From: Streptomyces venezuelae
Lineage (GTDB): Bacteria > Actinomycetota > Actinomycetes > Streptomycetales > Streptomycetaceae
Length of the DNA: 64,000 bases
Direction: 5' to 3'
Assembly (NCBI RefSeq): GCF_008642315.1
Contig: NZ_CP029192.1
Span: 8,680,001 to 8,744,000, forward strand
Below are positions 37,192 through 44,877 of the stretch, in pieces. How positions within the stretch are numbered: the first letter of the stretch is position 1; each line of letters starts with the position of its first letter. A program made the translations under genes and the position numbers. The notes below the pieces were generated by a model that searched no databases, was not told the origin of the DNA, and saw nothing but the letters and a program-made list of their open reading frames with translations.

Positions 37192-38328
37192 TCATCGGGG
37201 CGCCTGGAGTCTGGTCTGGCGCTGTACGCCCCCCCAGACGAGGAGGGGAGTGAGCAGTGCGGCAGCCACGAGGCCAGCCGTACGACGGGACTTGCGACGC
37301 TGAGGTGATGCGGAGTTTTCGCCGGTAGTCGAGTTGTCGTGGGTTGTCTTGGACAATCCGGCGGCAGCGTCGGTCGGGGTCGCGCCGGGTAGCGGGCTGG
37401 CGTCCGATTCCTGGGGGCCCTTGCTGATGAGGGTTCCGGGAACGGTCCGGGGACCCTTCTGTGCCGCCCCGGAGGTCATATCGGCCTGTCGCAGAACCTG
37501 GGACAGTAGTTCCTCACGCTGCTCGCTGCGGTTGTGCACGAGGTCGAGCCGATCGTCGACGTCGCGGTCCGTCTCCTCCTCGGACAGCGCGCTTCCGTGC
37601 GCGGGGACCGGAAACAGCGCCGGCGTCAACGCCTCGTCGCCGGGTCCGTCCTGGACGGGGACATTTCGCTGAAGTGCCTCGATTTCTCTGAGGACTTCTT
37701 GGCGCTCCCTGAGCAGCACGGTCTGGGCCTGCTCGGCGGTATAGCGGTCGCTCCTGGCACGGTCCAGCTCCGTCTGGATACGGGAAAGACGAAACTTGGC
37801 CTGATCCAGGTGGTGGGCGGATCTGGCACGCTCAATGTCCCGCAAGTGGCTGACCTCGCGGGTGAGGGCCGCGATCCTCGTTTCCTGCTGGCTCGAGAAC
37901 TGCAGCAGCAGACGGATGACCCGCTCGCTGTCCACCGTGACCGCCTGGGCCTTGACCAGGGCGTCCTGTGTCTGGTTGAGCCTTCGGTGGAGGCTGAGCA
38001 GCTCGGTGCTGGCATCGTCGCTCGGCGCAGAGCCGTTCGCCGCGTCCTTCCAGAGCCTGTTGGCCCTGGTGATGAGCTGGTTGCTCCAGTGGTCGGCCTG
38101 TTGATTCCGGAACTCCTGGAGCACTTCGCCCAGCAGTCTCTGAGGAATGAGCTTCTTCCCGTTGAGGTAGTCCGCCCATGTCGAGCGGCTTCCACCGCTA
38201 GGGAAGCGCTCCGCGAGCTTGGCGACGGTGTCGAGGCCAGCCTTTTTGGTGATGTCGACCAGGAATCTGGCCAGCGCCTGCTCCGCGTCCGAGCCGTGGA
38301 ACTCACGGCTCCGCCCTGCCTTGCCCAT
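37192..38328 (-). CDS. HTH/coiled-coil/single-pass membrane protein, N-terminal half of a split sensor
   Basis: A 378-residue protein. Residues 15-75 form an HTH-like domain (TVAKLAERFPSGGSRSTWADYL, then IPQRLLGEVLQEF), residues 100-240 a long coiled coil (LHRRLNQTQDALVKAQ through ALQRNV), then a disordered acidic region, and one membrane helix near 353-372 (TAGLVAAALLTPLLVW). It ends right after the helix, at the point where the solute-binding domain continues in another frame. The cytoplasmic HTH plus outside ligand domain would be a one-component transmembrane regulator. ATG 38328 has GGAGGGGG upstream. Confidence 0.7.
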   Translation of the reverse strand: MGKAGRSREFHGSDAEQALARFLVDITKKAGLDTVAKLAERFPSGGSRSTWADYLNGKKLIPQRLLGEVLQEFRNQQADHWSNQLITRANRLWKDAANGSAPSDDASTELLSLHRRLNQTQDALVKAQAVTVDSERVIRLLLQFSSQQETRIAALTREVSHLRDIERARSAHHLDQAKFRLSRIQTELDRARSDRYTAEQAQTVLLRERQEVLREIEALQRNVPVQDGPGDEALTPALFPVPAHGSALSEEETDRDVDDRLDLVHNRSEQREELLSQVLRQADMTSGAAQKGPRTVPGTLISKGPQESDASPLPGATPTDAAAGLSKTTHDNSTTGENSASPQRRKSRRTAGLVAAALLTPLLVWGGVQRQTRLQAPR

Positions 38329-38480
38329 CGCCCCCTCCGGAGTTGTCCGGCCCCGTCCGGCCCATTCTCCAGCGCTCGTTGCGCTCACCTGGGCTTCCAC
38401 GCCATGAGCAGCCGGACAATCAGAACGCTCCCCAGGCTAGGTGTCCATCTGCCGGATCCCTAACTAAACGGGAGAACACC

Positions 38481-38642
38481 ATGGTTACGAACGCCGTACT
38501 CGACTTCTTGACCGGCCTCCTGGGCAACGTGCTCGGTGACCTCGCTGCGGGACTGCTTATCGCCCTTGGCGGCCCGGGCGTGAAGATGCTCTCCCGGAAG
38601 AAGACCCGCGACCGGGACCACAACGAGCAGCCGCCGCAGTAA
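38481..38642 (+). CDS. small hydrophobic protein
   Basis: A 53-residue protein with GGGAG six bases before ATG 38481. Residues 4-36 form one long hydrophobic helix (VLDFLTGLLGNVLGDLAAGL...), followed by a basic tail (MLSRKKTRDRDHNE). Charge distribution suggests a single-pass membrane peptide with the C terminus inside. It is divergent from the HTH/coiled-coil membrane gene, so it could be its small partner; that is inference. No family recognised. Confidence 0.6.
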   Translation: MVTNAVLDFLTGLLGNVLGDLAAGLLIALGGPGVKMLSRKKTRDRDHNEQPPQ

Positions 38643-39225
38643 CAGGCATGAGGCAGCACGGGGAGAAGAACTTCGCTGCGACCGCCCCCAACGAATCGTT
38701 CGGTGGACGACGACGTACACCGAACCAAATCTCCGCGCGGCCAACGCGACCTGCTCGCCTTTGGGGCGCGAGTACCTAGACCGGCACTTGCCCGAGTGCT
38801 GTCCCCCTTCAGCCGATCATTCCCGGCTGAACGCGAGCGAGTTCACGTGACTGTCCGTCGCATGGTCGCGCTGATTGGAACGCGACGCGGACGAAGAGCT
38901 GAAGAAAGCGGAGGAAGGCGGCACCGTGCGCCACGACGGCTCCCAGGGACAGCAGGGCTGGCCGAGGTGACGGCCCCGGACGGACTCCGTTGTTTCCCGC
39001 ATGGCCCACACCCCTCGCGGTGGCATGCCAAGATCGGCGGCAAGGTGATCCTCGGGGTACGCATCGAGTTCTACAAGAAGGTCGGCGACGTGGGGGAGCC
39101 GTCCCAAGACATGCTGGGCGCGCTCTACCGCGACCACGGGTTCAGAGCCGCAGGGGCCAAGGATTAGTGAGGATCCCCGGTTACCCAAACCGGCGATCGT
39201 CGACTATGTTGCGGTCGCTCCAGCC
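38643..39225. other. 583-bp stretch with gene debris
   Basis: Two biased but unlinked pieces on the plus strand: DADEELKKAEEGGTVRHDGS (38878-38960, stopped) and WHAKIGGKVILGVRIEFYKK followed by GDVGEPSQDMLGALYRDHGF (to 39167) in another frame. They may be one decayed gene. No intact gene found. The transposon inserted immediately to the right. Confidence 0.4.
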
Positions 39226-39228
39226 TTA

Positions 39229-39252
39229 CTGATCGTTTCAGAATGAGGTTCG
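39229..39252. repeat. left terminal inverted repeat of the transposon
   Basis: Perfect 24-bp match to the right end. It overlaps the last codons and stop of the transposase (TGA at 39240-39238), which is normal for compact IS5-family elements. TTA target duplication lies immediately outside. Confidence 0.9.
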
Positions 39253-40046
39253 GAGGCGGCGGAGGCATATGAGGCTGCAGGCCAGTTCAAGCAGACCTTG
39301 GTGGAGGTCAGCGCGTCGTTCGTAGCGGGTGCGGAGCCATTTGAACGGGTGCAGCCAGGTAAAGGCTCGTTCGACGCCCCAGCGCACCTTGCTCAGTCCG
39401 GAGCCGTGGGCGAAGCCGCGTCTCGCGATCAGCGGCTTGATCCCGCGCTTCCACAGCAGGCGGCGTTACTTGTCGAAGTCGTAGCCCCGGTCGGCGTACA
39501 GGCGCCGGGGTTTGGGGCGGGGGCGTCCTCGCCGTCCCCGGATCGACGGTACGGCATCGAGCAGGGGCAGGAGCTGGGTGACGTCATGACGGTTGCCGCC
39601 GGTGAGCGTGACGGCAAGCGGAGTTCCGTGGCGGTCGACGATCAGATGGTGCTTGGAGCCGGGGCGGGCACGGTCAACGGGTGAGGGCCCAACGAGGTCC
39701 CCCCTTTGAGGGCCCGGATGTGAGAACCGTCCACGGAGCAGTCGTCCAAGTCCAGCAGACTCGCGCGGCGCAGCTCGGTGAGCAGGGCAGCATGCAGGCG
39801 TGGCCGGATTCCGGCCCCGGTCCAGTCCCGCAGCCGGCGCCAGGCCGTGACTCCGGAGCAGCCCACGGTCCTGGCGGGGACGTCACACCAGGCAACGCCG
39901 GTCCGCAGGACGTACAAGATGCCGACGAGACCTGCCCGGTCCGGAACACGACACCGTCCAGGATGCCGGTGTCGTCGTTCGGGAGCGGGCGGCAGCGGCG
40001 GGGCCACCCGCTCCCACAGGTCGTCCGGAACAAAATCAGTATGCAC
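39238..40046 (-). pseudogene. IS5-family (IS427-like) DDE transposase, two frames, with a nonsense codon
   Basis: OrfA runs from GTG 40046 (VHTDFVPDDLWERVAP..., GVTAWRRLRDWTGAG..., SVDGSHIRALKGG) to the run AAAGGGGGG near 39699-39707. A -1 slip there enters orfB (DLVGPSPVDRARPGSKHHL..., RRLYADRGYDFDK, WGVERAFTWLHPFKWLRTRYERR), as in IS427-group elements with programmed frameshifting. OrfB carries an in-frame TAA at 39468-39466, where DKYRRLL would have Tyr (one-base change TAC to TAA), before the last catalytic Glu. The rest of the frame is intact, so inactivation is recent. Confidence 0.85.
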
Positions 40047-40102
40047 CGGGACACCCTCCCGACCACGATCGGCGAGCGCAAGACCAGTATGGCTCCACGA
40101 GG

Positions 40103-40133
40103 GTGAGCCCCGGCAGGTGGCGCCGGGGCTCAC
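40103..40133 (-). terminator. hairpin between methyltransferase and transposase in the transposon
   Basis: GTGAGCCCCGGC pairs perfectly with GCCGGGGCTCAC across a 7-base loop, 14 bp after the methyltransferase stop. It would separate passenger expression from the transposase. Confidence 0.8.
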
Positions 40134-40146
40134 ACCAAATGGTTTG

Positions 40147-40893
40147 TCAGCGGTCCATCAGGACGAAAACGCCCCACCCGAGGTATTCACGCTGATACCT
40201 GGCGTGCTGGACCGGTGCCGCGGTCAGTTCCGCGCGCATCTCATCGGCGAGCTCGTCATCGGGATTGGCGTCGAGCCAGCGCTGAATGTTGAGCCACTGA
40301 GCCGCGACGTACCTGTCCCAGCTGTCCTGATCGGCGAGAACCATCTCGACGACGTCGCAGCCCAGGTCCCCGAACTGCTTGAGCAGTTCCGGCAGGGTGA
40401 GCAGGTCGTCCTTTCGGGCCATGTGGCAGCCCTCGACGACCGTCTGGTCCTCCGGTTCGCGGCGCCAGTACGGCTCACCGATCAGCATCGTGCCTCCGGG
40501 AGCGAGGCTGCGCCGCAGGAGTTCGACGGTGCCGGCGACGCCGGCACCGATCCAGGTCGCGCCAATGCAGGCGGCGATTCCGACGGGCTCGTCGGCGACG
40601 TGGCCCGAGGCATCCGCATGCACGAAGTCGACCCGGTCGGCAACGCCCAGCTCCGCAGCTCGCTCACGGGCGGCGTCGAGGAAGACGGTGCTGATGTCGA
40701 CCCCTGTGCCGGAGACACCGTGGTCCCGGGCCCAGGTGCACAGCATCTCGCCCTTGCCGGAGGCGAGGTCGAGCATGCGCGTGCCCGGCGCAGGGCTGAT
40801 GGCCTGGCCCAGGAGAGCGAGCTTGTCGCTGGTGAACGGGTTGCAGATGCGGTGGCTGCTCTCGCGGATGGTGAAGCTACGCGGCAGATCCAT
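40147..40893 (-). CDS. SAM-dependent methyltransferase, transposon passenger
   Basis: A 248-residue class I methyltransferase: MLDLASGKGEMLCTWARDHG (SAM loop) near residue 39, GTGVDISTVFLDAAR (ribose contact), HADASGHVADEPVG, and the RRSLAPGGTMLIGEPYWR strand. C-terminal half has RYVAAQWLNIQRWLDANPDDE. It is closest in feel to small-molecule rather than rRNA or DNA methyltransferases; I see no catalytic NPPY or DNA-MTase motif. AAGGAA precedes ATG 40893. It sits inside the transposon ends, with its own terminator, so it moves with the element. Role (self-resistance, volatile or metalloid methylation) cannot be told. Confidence 0.85.
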   Translation of the reverse strand: MDLPRSFTIRESSHRICNPFTSDKLALLGQAISPAPGTRMLDLASGKGEMLCTWARDHGVSGTGVDISTVFLDAARERAAELGVADRVDFVHADASGHVADEPVGIAACIGATWIGAGVAGTVELLRRSLAPGGTMLIGEPYWRREPEDQTVVEGCHMARKDDLLTLPELLKQFGDLGCDVVEMVLADQDSWDRYVAAQWLNIQRWLDANPDDELADEMRAELTAAPVQHARYQREYLGWGVFVLMDR

Positions 40894-41184
40894 GGCAGGG
40901 GTTCCTTCGGTTCGTGGAGGTCACAACGGCGGGGTTGAGCGGCCGACGGGAGCTGACCGCGAGAACCTGAACCGTCATCAAATACACCTCTTCGAACGTA
41001 TGAAGGCTGGGACGGGTCGAGGCTACGGCCGCCGTGATCACCGTGTCCAACTCAATTGCGTCCGGCTGGCGGGCGCCTCATGTGACGCGGGCCGCTGGCC
41101 TGGCACCGCCTGTCACGAACGGCGCATCCCGCAAGCCCTGGACAAGCTCGGCTGACAACCCCGGCAGGAACGCAGGTGCCTTCT
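40894..41184. other. transposon interior upstream of the passenger
   Basis: 291 bp without an intact gene. It should hold the passenger's promoter (TTGATG at 40977-40972 on the minus strand is a weak -35 candidate). Near the right end a short biased minus-strand frame (RFEKAPAFLPGLSAELVQGL...) ends at 41078; origin unknown. Confidence 0.35.
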
Positions 41185-41208
41185 CGAACCTCATTCTGAA
41201 ACGATCAG
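41185..41208. repeat. right terminal inverted repeat of the transposon
   Basis: Exact reverse complement of 39229-39252, followed by the TTA target duplication at 41209-41211. Confidence 0.9.
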
Positions 41209-41232
41209 TTAAGCCGTGCACGCGCTCGCGGC

Positions 41233-41343
41233 TCAGTTGCCTTCGCTGCCGTGGTCGCCGTGAGATCGGGTGAGGTGGACCATGGCGCGGTAGAGGACGG
41301 CGGAGGCGTCGGCGACGGTGGTGATGAATCCCGCGTCGGTCAT
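41233..41343 (-). CDS. short hypothetical frame beside the transposon
   Basis: Thirty-six codons from ATG 41343 (MTDAGFITTVADASAVLYRA...), nearly all ending in G or C, stop at 41233. No ribosome site and no family. It lies just after the TetR gene and ends 22 bp from the transposon insertion, so it might be the tail of a longer gene or a small real protein. Confidence 0.4.
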   Translation of the reverse strand: MTDAGFITTVADASAVLYRAMVHLTRSHGDHGSEGN

Positions 41344-41366
41344 GAGGAGAATCGGCCGCACGGCGG

Positions 41367-42083
41367 TTACTGGGCGCGCTGGTCGATGAGGGCGGCCAAG
41401 CCGTCCAGGATGCGTTGGAGGCCGAATTCCCATGCCTGGTCCTGCCCCTCGGATTGGGCTGCCGAGGCGAGGGCTCCGGCGAGCGCGGGAAATTGCTCAC
41501 CGTGCGCCTGCATGAGGTCGCCGAGGATGGCGCCGAGCTGGGCCTCGGGTTTGCCCACGGGGCCCGCTGCACGGGCTTGCTGGGTGATGCCGCGTACGTG
41601 ACCGACCAGAAGGACGGCGGCGTCCATCCGCTCGGCACCGCTTAGCCCCGTACCGTCCAGTGCGGCGACGGCGCGCTCCATCCAGGACAACTCCCCAGGT
41701 CCCATCACCCGCGAGCCGAGGGTGGCCTCCAGCGTCCAGGGGTGTTGGGAAAAGACGGCGATCAACTGTCGGGCCCAGTCCTCCAGTTGCTCCCGCCAGC
41801 CACCGTGCGCCTTCTCTGCTGTCGGGTAGGGGCCGATCGCGGCGTCGACCATCAGTGCGACCAGCTCGGCCTTGCCCGGCACGTACCGGTACAGCGCCAT
41901 CTTGGTGACGCCCAGTTGTGCGGCAACCCGCTGCATGGAGACATCGGCGGACCCCTCCGAGTCAGCGATTTCGATGCCGGCCCGCGCAATGCGGGGCAGG
42001 TCGAGTGTCGGCCTGGGGCCCCGCGCGGGCTTCGGGTGCGGCCCCCACAGCAGCCGCGCTGCCTCCGCGTGCTGGTCGCTCAA
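41367..42083 (-). CDS. TetR-family regulator
   Basis: A 238-residue regulator. The HTH (SMQRVAAQLGVTKMALYRYVPGKAELVALM) starts near residue 50, and the C-terminal domain has the TetR_C_1 look (WREQLEDWARQLIAVFSQHPW; LLVGHVRGITQQARA). TTG 42083 with GGAGGA immediately upstream is a better start than earlier codons. Divergent from an FAD monooxygenase with two related palindromes between them, so it almost certainly represses that gene. Confidence 0.88.
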   Translation of the reverse strand: MSDQHAEAARLLWGPHPKPARGPRPTLDLPRIARAGIEIADSEGSADVSMQRVAAQLGVTKMALYRYVPGKAELVALMVDAAIGPYPTAEKAHGGWREQLEDWARQLIAVFSQHPWTLEATLGSRVMGPGELSWMERAVAALDGTGLSGAERMDAAVLLVGHVRGITQQARAAGPVGKPEAQLGAILGDLMQAHGEQFPALAGALASAAQSEGQDQAWEFGLQRILDGLAALIDQRAQ

Positions 42084-42117
42084 GTCTCCTCCGGTCCTGC
42101 CTTGTCGAAGCAATTCA

Positions 42118-42161
42118 ACTGTGTCTATGGTACACAGTAATTATCAGTGTCCGTTGGACAC
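42118..42161. promoter_or_regulatory. two palindromic TetR operators
   Basis: ACTGTGT-N7-ACACAGT (42118-42138) and GTGTCC-GTT-GGACAC (42147-42161) share the half-site (T)GTGTC/GACAC(A). They lie between the TetR start and the monooxygenase start and cover the probable promoters. Confidence 0.7.
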
Positions 42162-42182
42162 AGTTTTAGTGAGAGGTACACC

Positions 42183-43379
42183 GTGAACAGGAACGTCCTC
42201 ATCTCCGGTGCGAGCATCGCCGGCCCCGCGCTGGCCTACTGGCTGGGTCGCCACGGCTTCCACCCCACCGTCGTCGAACTCGCCCCGGCCCTGCGCACGG
42301 GCGGTCACGCCGTCGACTTCCGCGGTGAGACACACCTGACCGTGCTGGAACGCATGGGCCTGCTGCCGGAACTGCGTCGCATCCAGACCGGTGGTAGCCC
42401 GATGCGCTTTGTCGACGAAGCCGGTGAAACGCTGCTGCACCTGCCCGCCGAGTTTGCCGGCGGCGAGATAGAGGTCCTCCGCGAAGACCTGGCCCGGGTG
42501 CTGTACGAGCACAGCGTCCCCCACGCCGAGTACATCTTCGGCGACTCGATCACCGGACTTGCCGAGACCGCGTCCGGCGTGCGGGTCGAGTTCCAAAGCG
42601 GCGCTTCACGCGACTTCGACCTCGTGATCGGGGCGGACGGGCTGCACTCCAACGTCCGCCGCCTCGCCTTCGGTCCGGAGCAGGACTACGTCAGCCATCT
42701 CGGCTACTACGCCGCCACATGGCAGCTCCCCAGAGACAGCTACCCGGGGCTCGCGAAGGGCTCAGTCGGTTACAACGCGCCGGGGCGGCTCGCCTCCGCC
42801 GGTGCCGACCACCGGGACCCGGCGCAGGCGGGAGCATTCTTCGTCTTCGCCGCACCCGAGTTGTCGTACGACAGGCACGACCCCGAACAACAGAAGAAGT
42901 TGATAACCGACGCCCTCTGCGGCCTCGGCTGGGAGGTGCCCCACCTGCTCGCCTCTCTCGATCAGGCCCCCGATCTGTACTTCGATTCGATCAGTCGGGC
43001 CGACGTGGACACCTGGTCCAAAGGGCGGGTGTGCCTCGTCGGCGATGCCGCCTGCGGGGCCACCATCGGCGGCATGGGCACGGGAACCGCCATGGTCGCC
43101 GCCTACGTGCTGGCCGGCGAGCTGGCGCAAGCCCGAGGCGAGCACCGGAGGGCCTTCACCCGATACGAGAGCAGGCTCCGCAAGTACGCGGAGGGCTGTC
43201 AGGCAGGCGGAGAGCGCACCGGCAAGTTCCTGGCCCCTGCCACCGCCACCGGCCTGCGCCTCCGCAACACCTTGCTCTCGCGCCCCCTATTCCTGAACGT
43301 CATGCTCAAGCTGGGGGAGAGGGTCAGCAGCACCATCGCCCTGCCGGACTATCCAGGCGACCCCAGCCGCGTCAGGTGA
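42183..43379 (+). CDS. FAD-dependent aromatic monooxygenase
   Basis: A 398-residue group A flavin monooxygenase (PHBH fold) of the kind that hydroxylates aromatics or polyketides and inactivates tetracycline- or rifamycin-like drugs. FAD motif GASIAGPALAYWLGRHG at residue 8, the DFDLVIGADGLHSNVR motif near 150, and the GDAACGATIGGMGTGTAM ribityl motif near 287 are complete. GTG 42183 has GAGAGG seven bases upstream. Regulated, by layout, by the divergent TetR protein; a ligand-induced detoxification unit is the likely role. Confidence 0.9.
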   Translation: MNRNVLISGASIAGPALAYWLGRHGFHPTVVELAPALRTGGHAVDFRGETHLTVLERMGLLPELRRIQTGGSPMRFVDEAGETLLHLPAEFAGGEIEVLREDLARVLYEHSVPHAEYIFGDSITGLAETASGVRVEFQSGASRDFDLVIGADGLHSNVRRLAFGPEQDYVSHLGYYAATWQLPRDSYPGLAKGSVGYNAPGRLASAGADHRDPAQAGAFFVFAAPELSYDRHDPEQQKKLITDALCGLGWEVPHLLASLDQAPDLYFDSISRADVDTWSKGRVCLVGDAACGATIGGMGTGTAMVAAYVLAGELAQARGEHRRAFTRYESRLRKYAEGCQAGGERTGKFLAPATATGLRLRNTLLSRPLFLNVMLKLGERVSSTIALPDYPGDPSRVR

Positions 43380-43739
43380 TGAATGACGCGGACTTCAGTG
43401 AAAGGAGTCCGGCGCCGGGGGGAGTCCGGCGGCTCTCATGCATGAGTTGTTCTGAGGGGCCATGGCCCCACCGGACCGCATCCGGTGTGCCCCTGATTCT
43501 TGTTCTCATACCCTCTCGCACAACAGCTTTCGGACAAAGCCCCTCGCGACAGGTCCTGCGACATCTGGCGCCCGCCGAACCGGCCTCCGCCGTCAAGCGG
43601 TTCGACCAGTCTCTGCGGTGCCCGCTGGGAGTGCCTGCCGTCCCAAGGTGGCGAAGTCGCACCGAAATACCGCGCCCCCGCTGCGCGCTCGCTCTTCAAC
43701 TCTGCACGGAGCTCGAAGTGCGCGCCCTCGCCGATCGTG
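43380..43739. other. 360-bp stretch without a gene
   Basis: No frame with start and bias on either strand. It lies between the monooxygenase and an IS110 scrap, and is probably decayed sequence. Confidence 0.4.
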
Positions 43740-43850
43740 GACCCGGCGTCCACAACGCTTTTGAAGTCGGTTGGTGATGCGGGTCCGCTCGTTGACCAAG
43801 GTCGTTGTGCCTCTCGGTCAGCAACCGCAGGATCGTGGACTGGGGCCTAG
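43740..43850 (-). pseudogene. IS110-family transposase scrap
   Basis: Minus-strand reading gives RLLTERHNDL in one frame and, one base shifted, VNERTRITNRLQ, which together resemble the conserved helix before the second domain of IS110 transposases. Too short to place further. It abuts the truncated DinB-like gene. Confidence 0.4.
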
Positions 43851-44200
43851 GTCTCGTCCGGCACCTCGCCGACGTGGAGCGCCGCTGGTTCCGGCGTGTG
43901 CTCGCAGGAGAGGAAGCGCCGCTCCTCTGCGGCTCCGACGAACACCCTGACCAGGACTTCGACGGCGCCGTCCCCGATCCGGCCGTCACCGCCGCCGCGT
44001 GGGATGCCTGGCGTGCCGAGGTGGCGTTCGCCGACCGGCTGACCGCCGAGGCACCCGCCCTCGACGTCGAGGGCGACGACGGATGGCGCGGAGCGGTCGC
44101 ACTGCGCTGGGTGCTCATCCATGTGATCGAGGAGTACGCCCGGCACAACGGCCACGCCGACCTGCTCCGCGAGCGGATCGACGGCGCGATCGGCGTGTAG
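43850..44200 (+). pseudogene. N-terminally truncated DinB/DUF664-family gene
   Basis: 117 codons of a DUF664 (DinB-fold) protein without its beginning: LVRHLADVERRWFRRVLAGE near the cut end, DFDGAVPDPAVTAAAWDAWRAEV, and the C-terminal VLIHVIEEYARHNGHADLLRERIDG with the metal-binding His pattern. About 40 N-terminal residues, including the first metal His, are lost where IS110 debris begins, so the product is unlikely to work. The codon bias of the remaining part is intact, so the truncation is recent. Confidence 0.7.
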
Positions 44201-44214
44201 ACGATGATCACTGC

Positions 44215-44877
44215 ATGAACCTGAGCGAGATCACGTTGATGTCCGACCCGAAGGTGGCCGCCGTACCGGTCCGGGAGTGCGGGGAGCGCCTGGTGGACGT
44301 ACGCCACGAGAGCATGCTCCTGGTCGATACGCGCGCCCAGGACCCCGAGGACGCCTTCGCCCGGCTGCGCGAAGGCGTCCTGATCCGCCTTGTGCACGCC
44401 CAGACGCTGCTGCCCGACGGACTGCGCCTGTTGTTCGTCGAGGGCTACCGGCCGCCGTGGCTGCAGCGCCGTTACTTCGAGGAGTACGCGGGTCAGCTCA
44501 GGGCCCTGCATCCCGGCTGGCCCGCCGAGCGCCTGCACGCGGCGGCGAGCCGCTATGTCTCCCCGCCGGACATCGCACCGCACAGCGCGGGCTCCGCCGT
44601 CGATCTCACCCTCGCCGAGGCCGACGGTCACGAACTCGACCTCGGCACCCGGATGAACGCGGACCCCGAGGAGAGCGAGGGCGCCTGCTACACCGAGGCC
44701 GACACCATCTCCGCCGAGGCCCGTCGCAACCGGGACATACTCGGAACGGTCCTGCGGGAGGCGGGCCTGGTCAACTACCCCACCGAGTGGTGGCACTGGT
44801 CGTACGGAGACCGCTACTGGGCCCTGGCGACGGGCGCGCCGCACGCCCTCTACGGGGCGGTGGAATCAGGCGGGTGA
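44215..44877 (+). CDS. D-Ala-D-Ala dipeptidase (VanX/DdpX family)
   Basis: A 220-residue zinc dipeptidase of the VanX family, which cleaves D-Ala-D-Ala. Motifs: LLFVEGYRPPWLQRR near residue 78, the zinc site HSAGSAVDLTL near 122, and EWWHWSYGDRYW near 190 with the catalytic Glu and third zinc His. No VanH/VanA genes are adjacent, so this is a stand-alone cell-wall recycling or peptide-scavenging enzyme rather than a vancomycin cluster. Its end overlaps the convergent TetR gene by 12 bp. Confidence 0.88.
   Translation: MNLSEITLMSDPKVAAVPVRECGERLVDVRHESMLLVDTRAQDPEDAFARLREGVLIRLVHAQTLLPDGLRLLFVEGYRPPWLQRRYFEEYAGQLRALHPGWPAERLHAAASRYVSPPDIAPHSAGSAVDLTLAEADGHELDLGTRMNADPEESEGACYTEADTISAEARRNRDILGTVLREAGLVNYPTEWWHWSYGDRYWALATGAPHALYGAVESGG

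Larger units (their letters stand above)
39229..41208. mobile_element. IS5-family transposon carrying a methyltransferase passenger gene
   Basis: 1980 bp bounded by perfect 24-bp inverted repeats (CTGATCGTTTCAGAATGA... at the left, its complement at the right) and flanked on both sides by TTA (39226-39228 and 41209-41211), a target-site duplication of the TNA type used by IS5 subgroups. Inside, on the minus strand: the two-frame transposase (39238-40046), a strong hairpin, and a SAM-dependent methyltransferase (40147-40893). No inverted repeat lies between transposase and methyltransferase, so the passenger is within the element. The transposase has a premature stop, so the copy is probably immobile now. 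Confidence 0.85.

Noticed and set aside
37534..38463. 309-codon frame opposite the HTH/coiled-coil gene
   Set aside because: Mirror of a well-supported gene with start, ribosome site and domain order.
39642..40146. Transposon ending just after the transposase, with the methyltransferase as a host gene
   Set aside because: No copy of the 24-bp end occurs between the transposase and the methyltransferase; the only partner for the left end is at 41185.
44215..44877. Vancomycin-resistance cluster
   Set aside because: Only the VanX-type dipeptidase is present; there is no VanH, VanA or VanRS partner.
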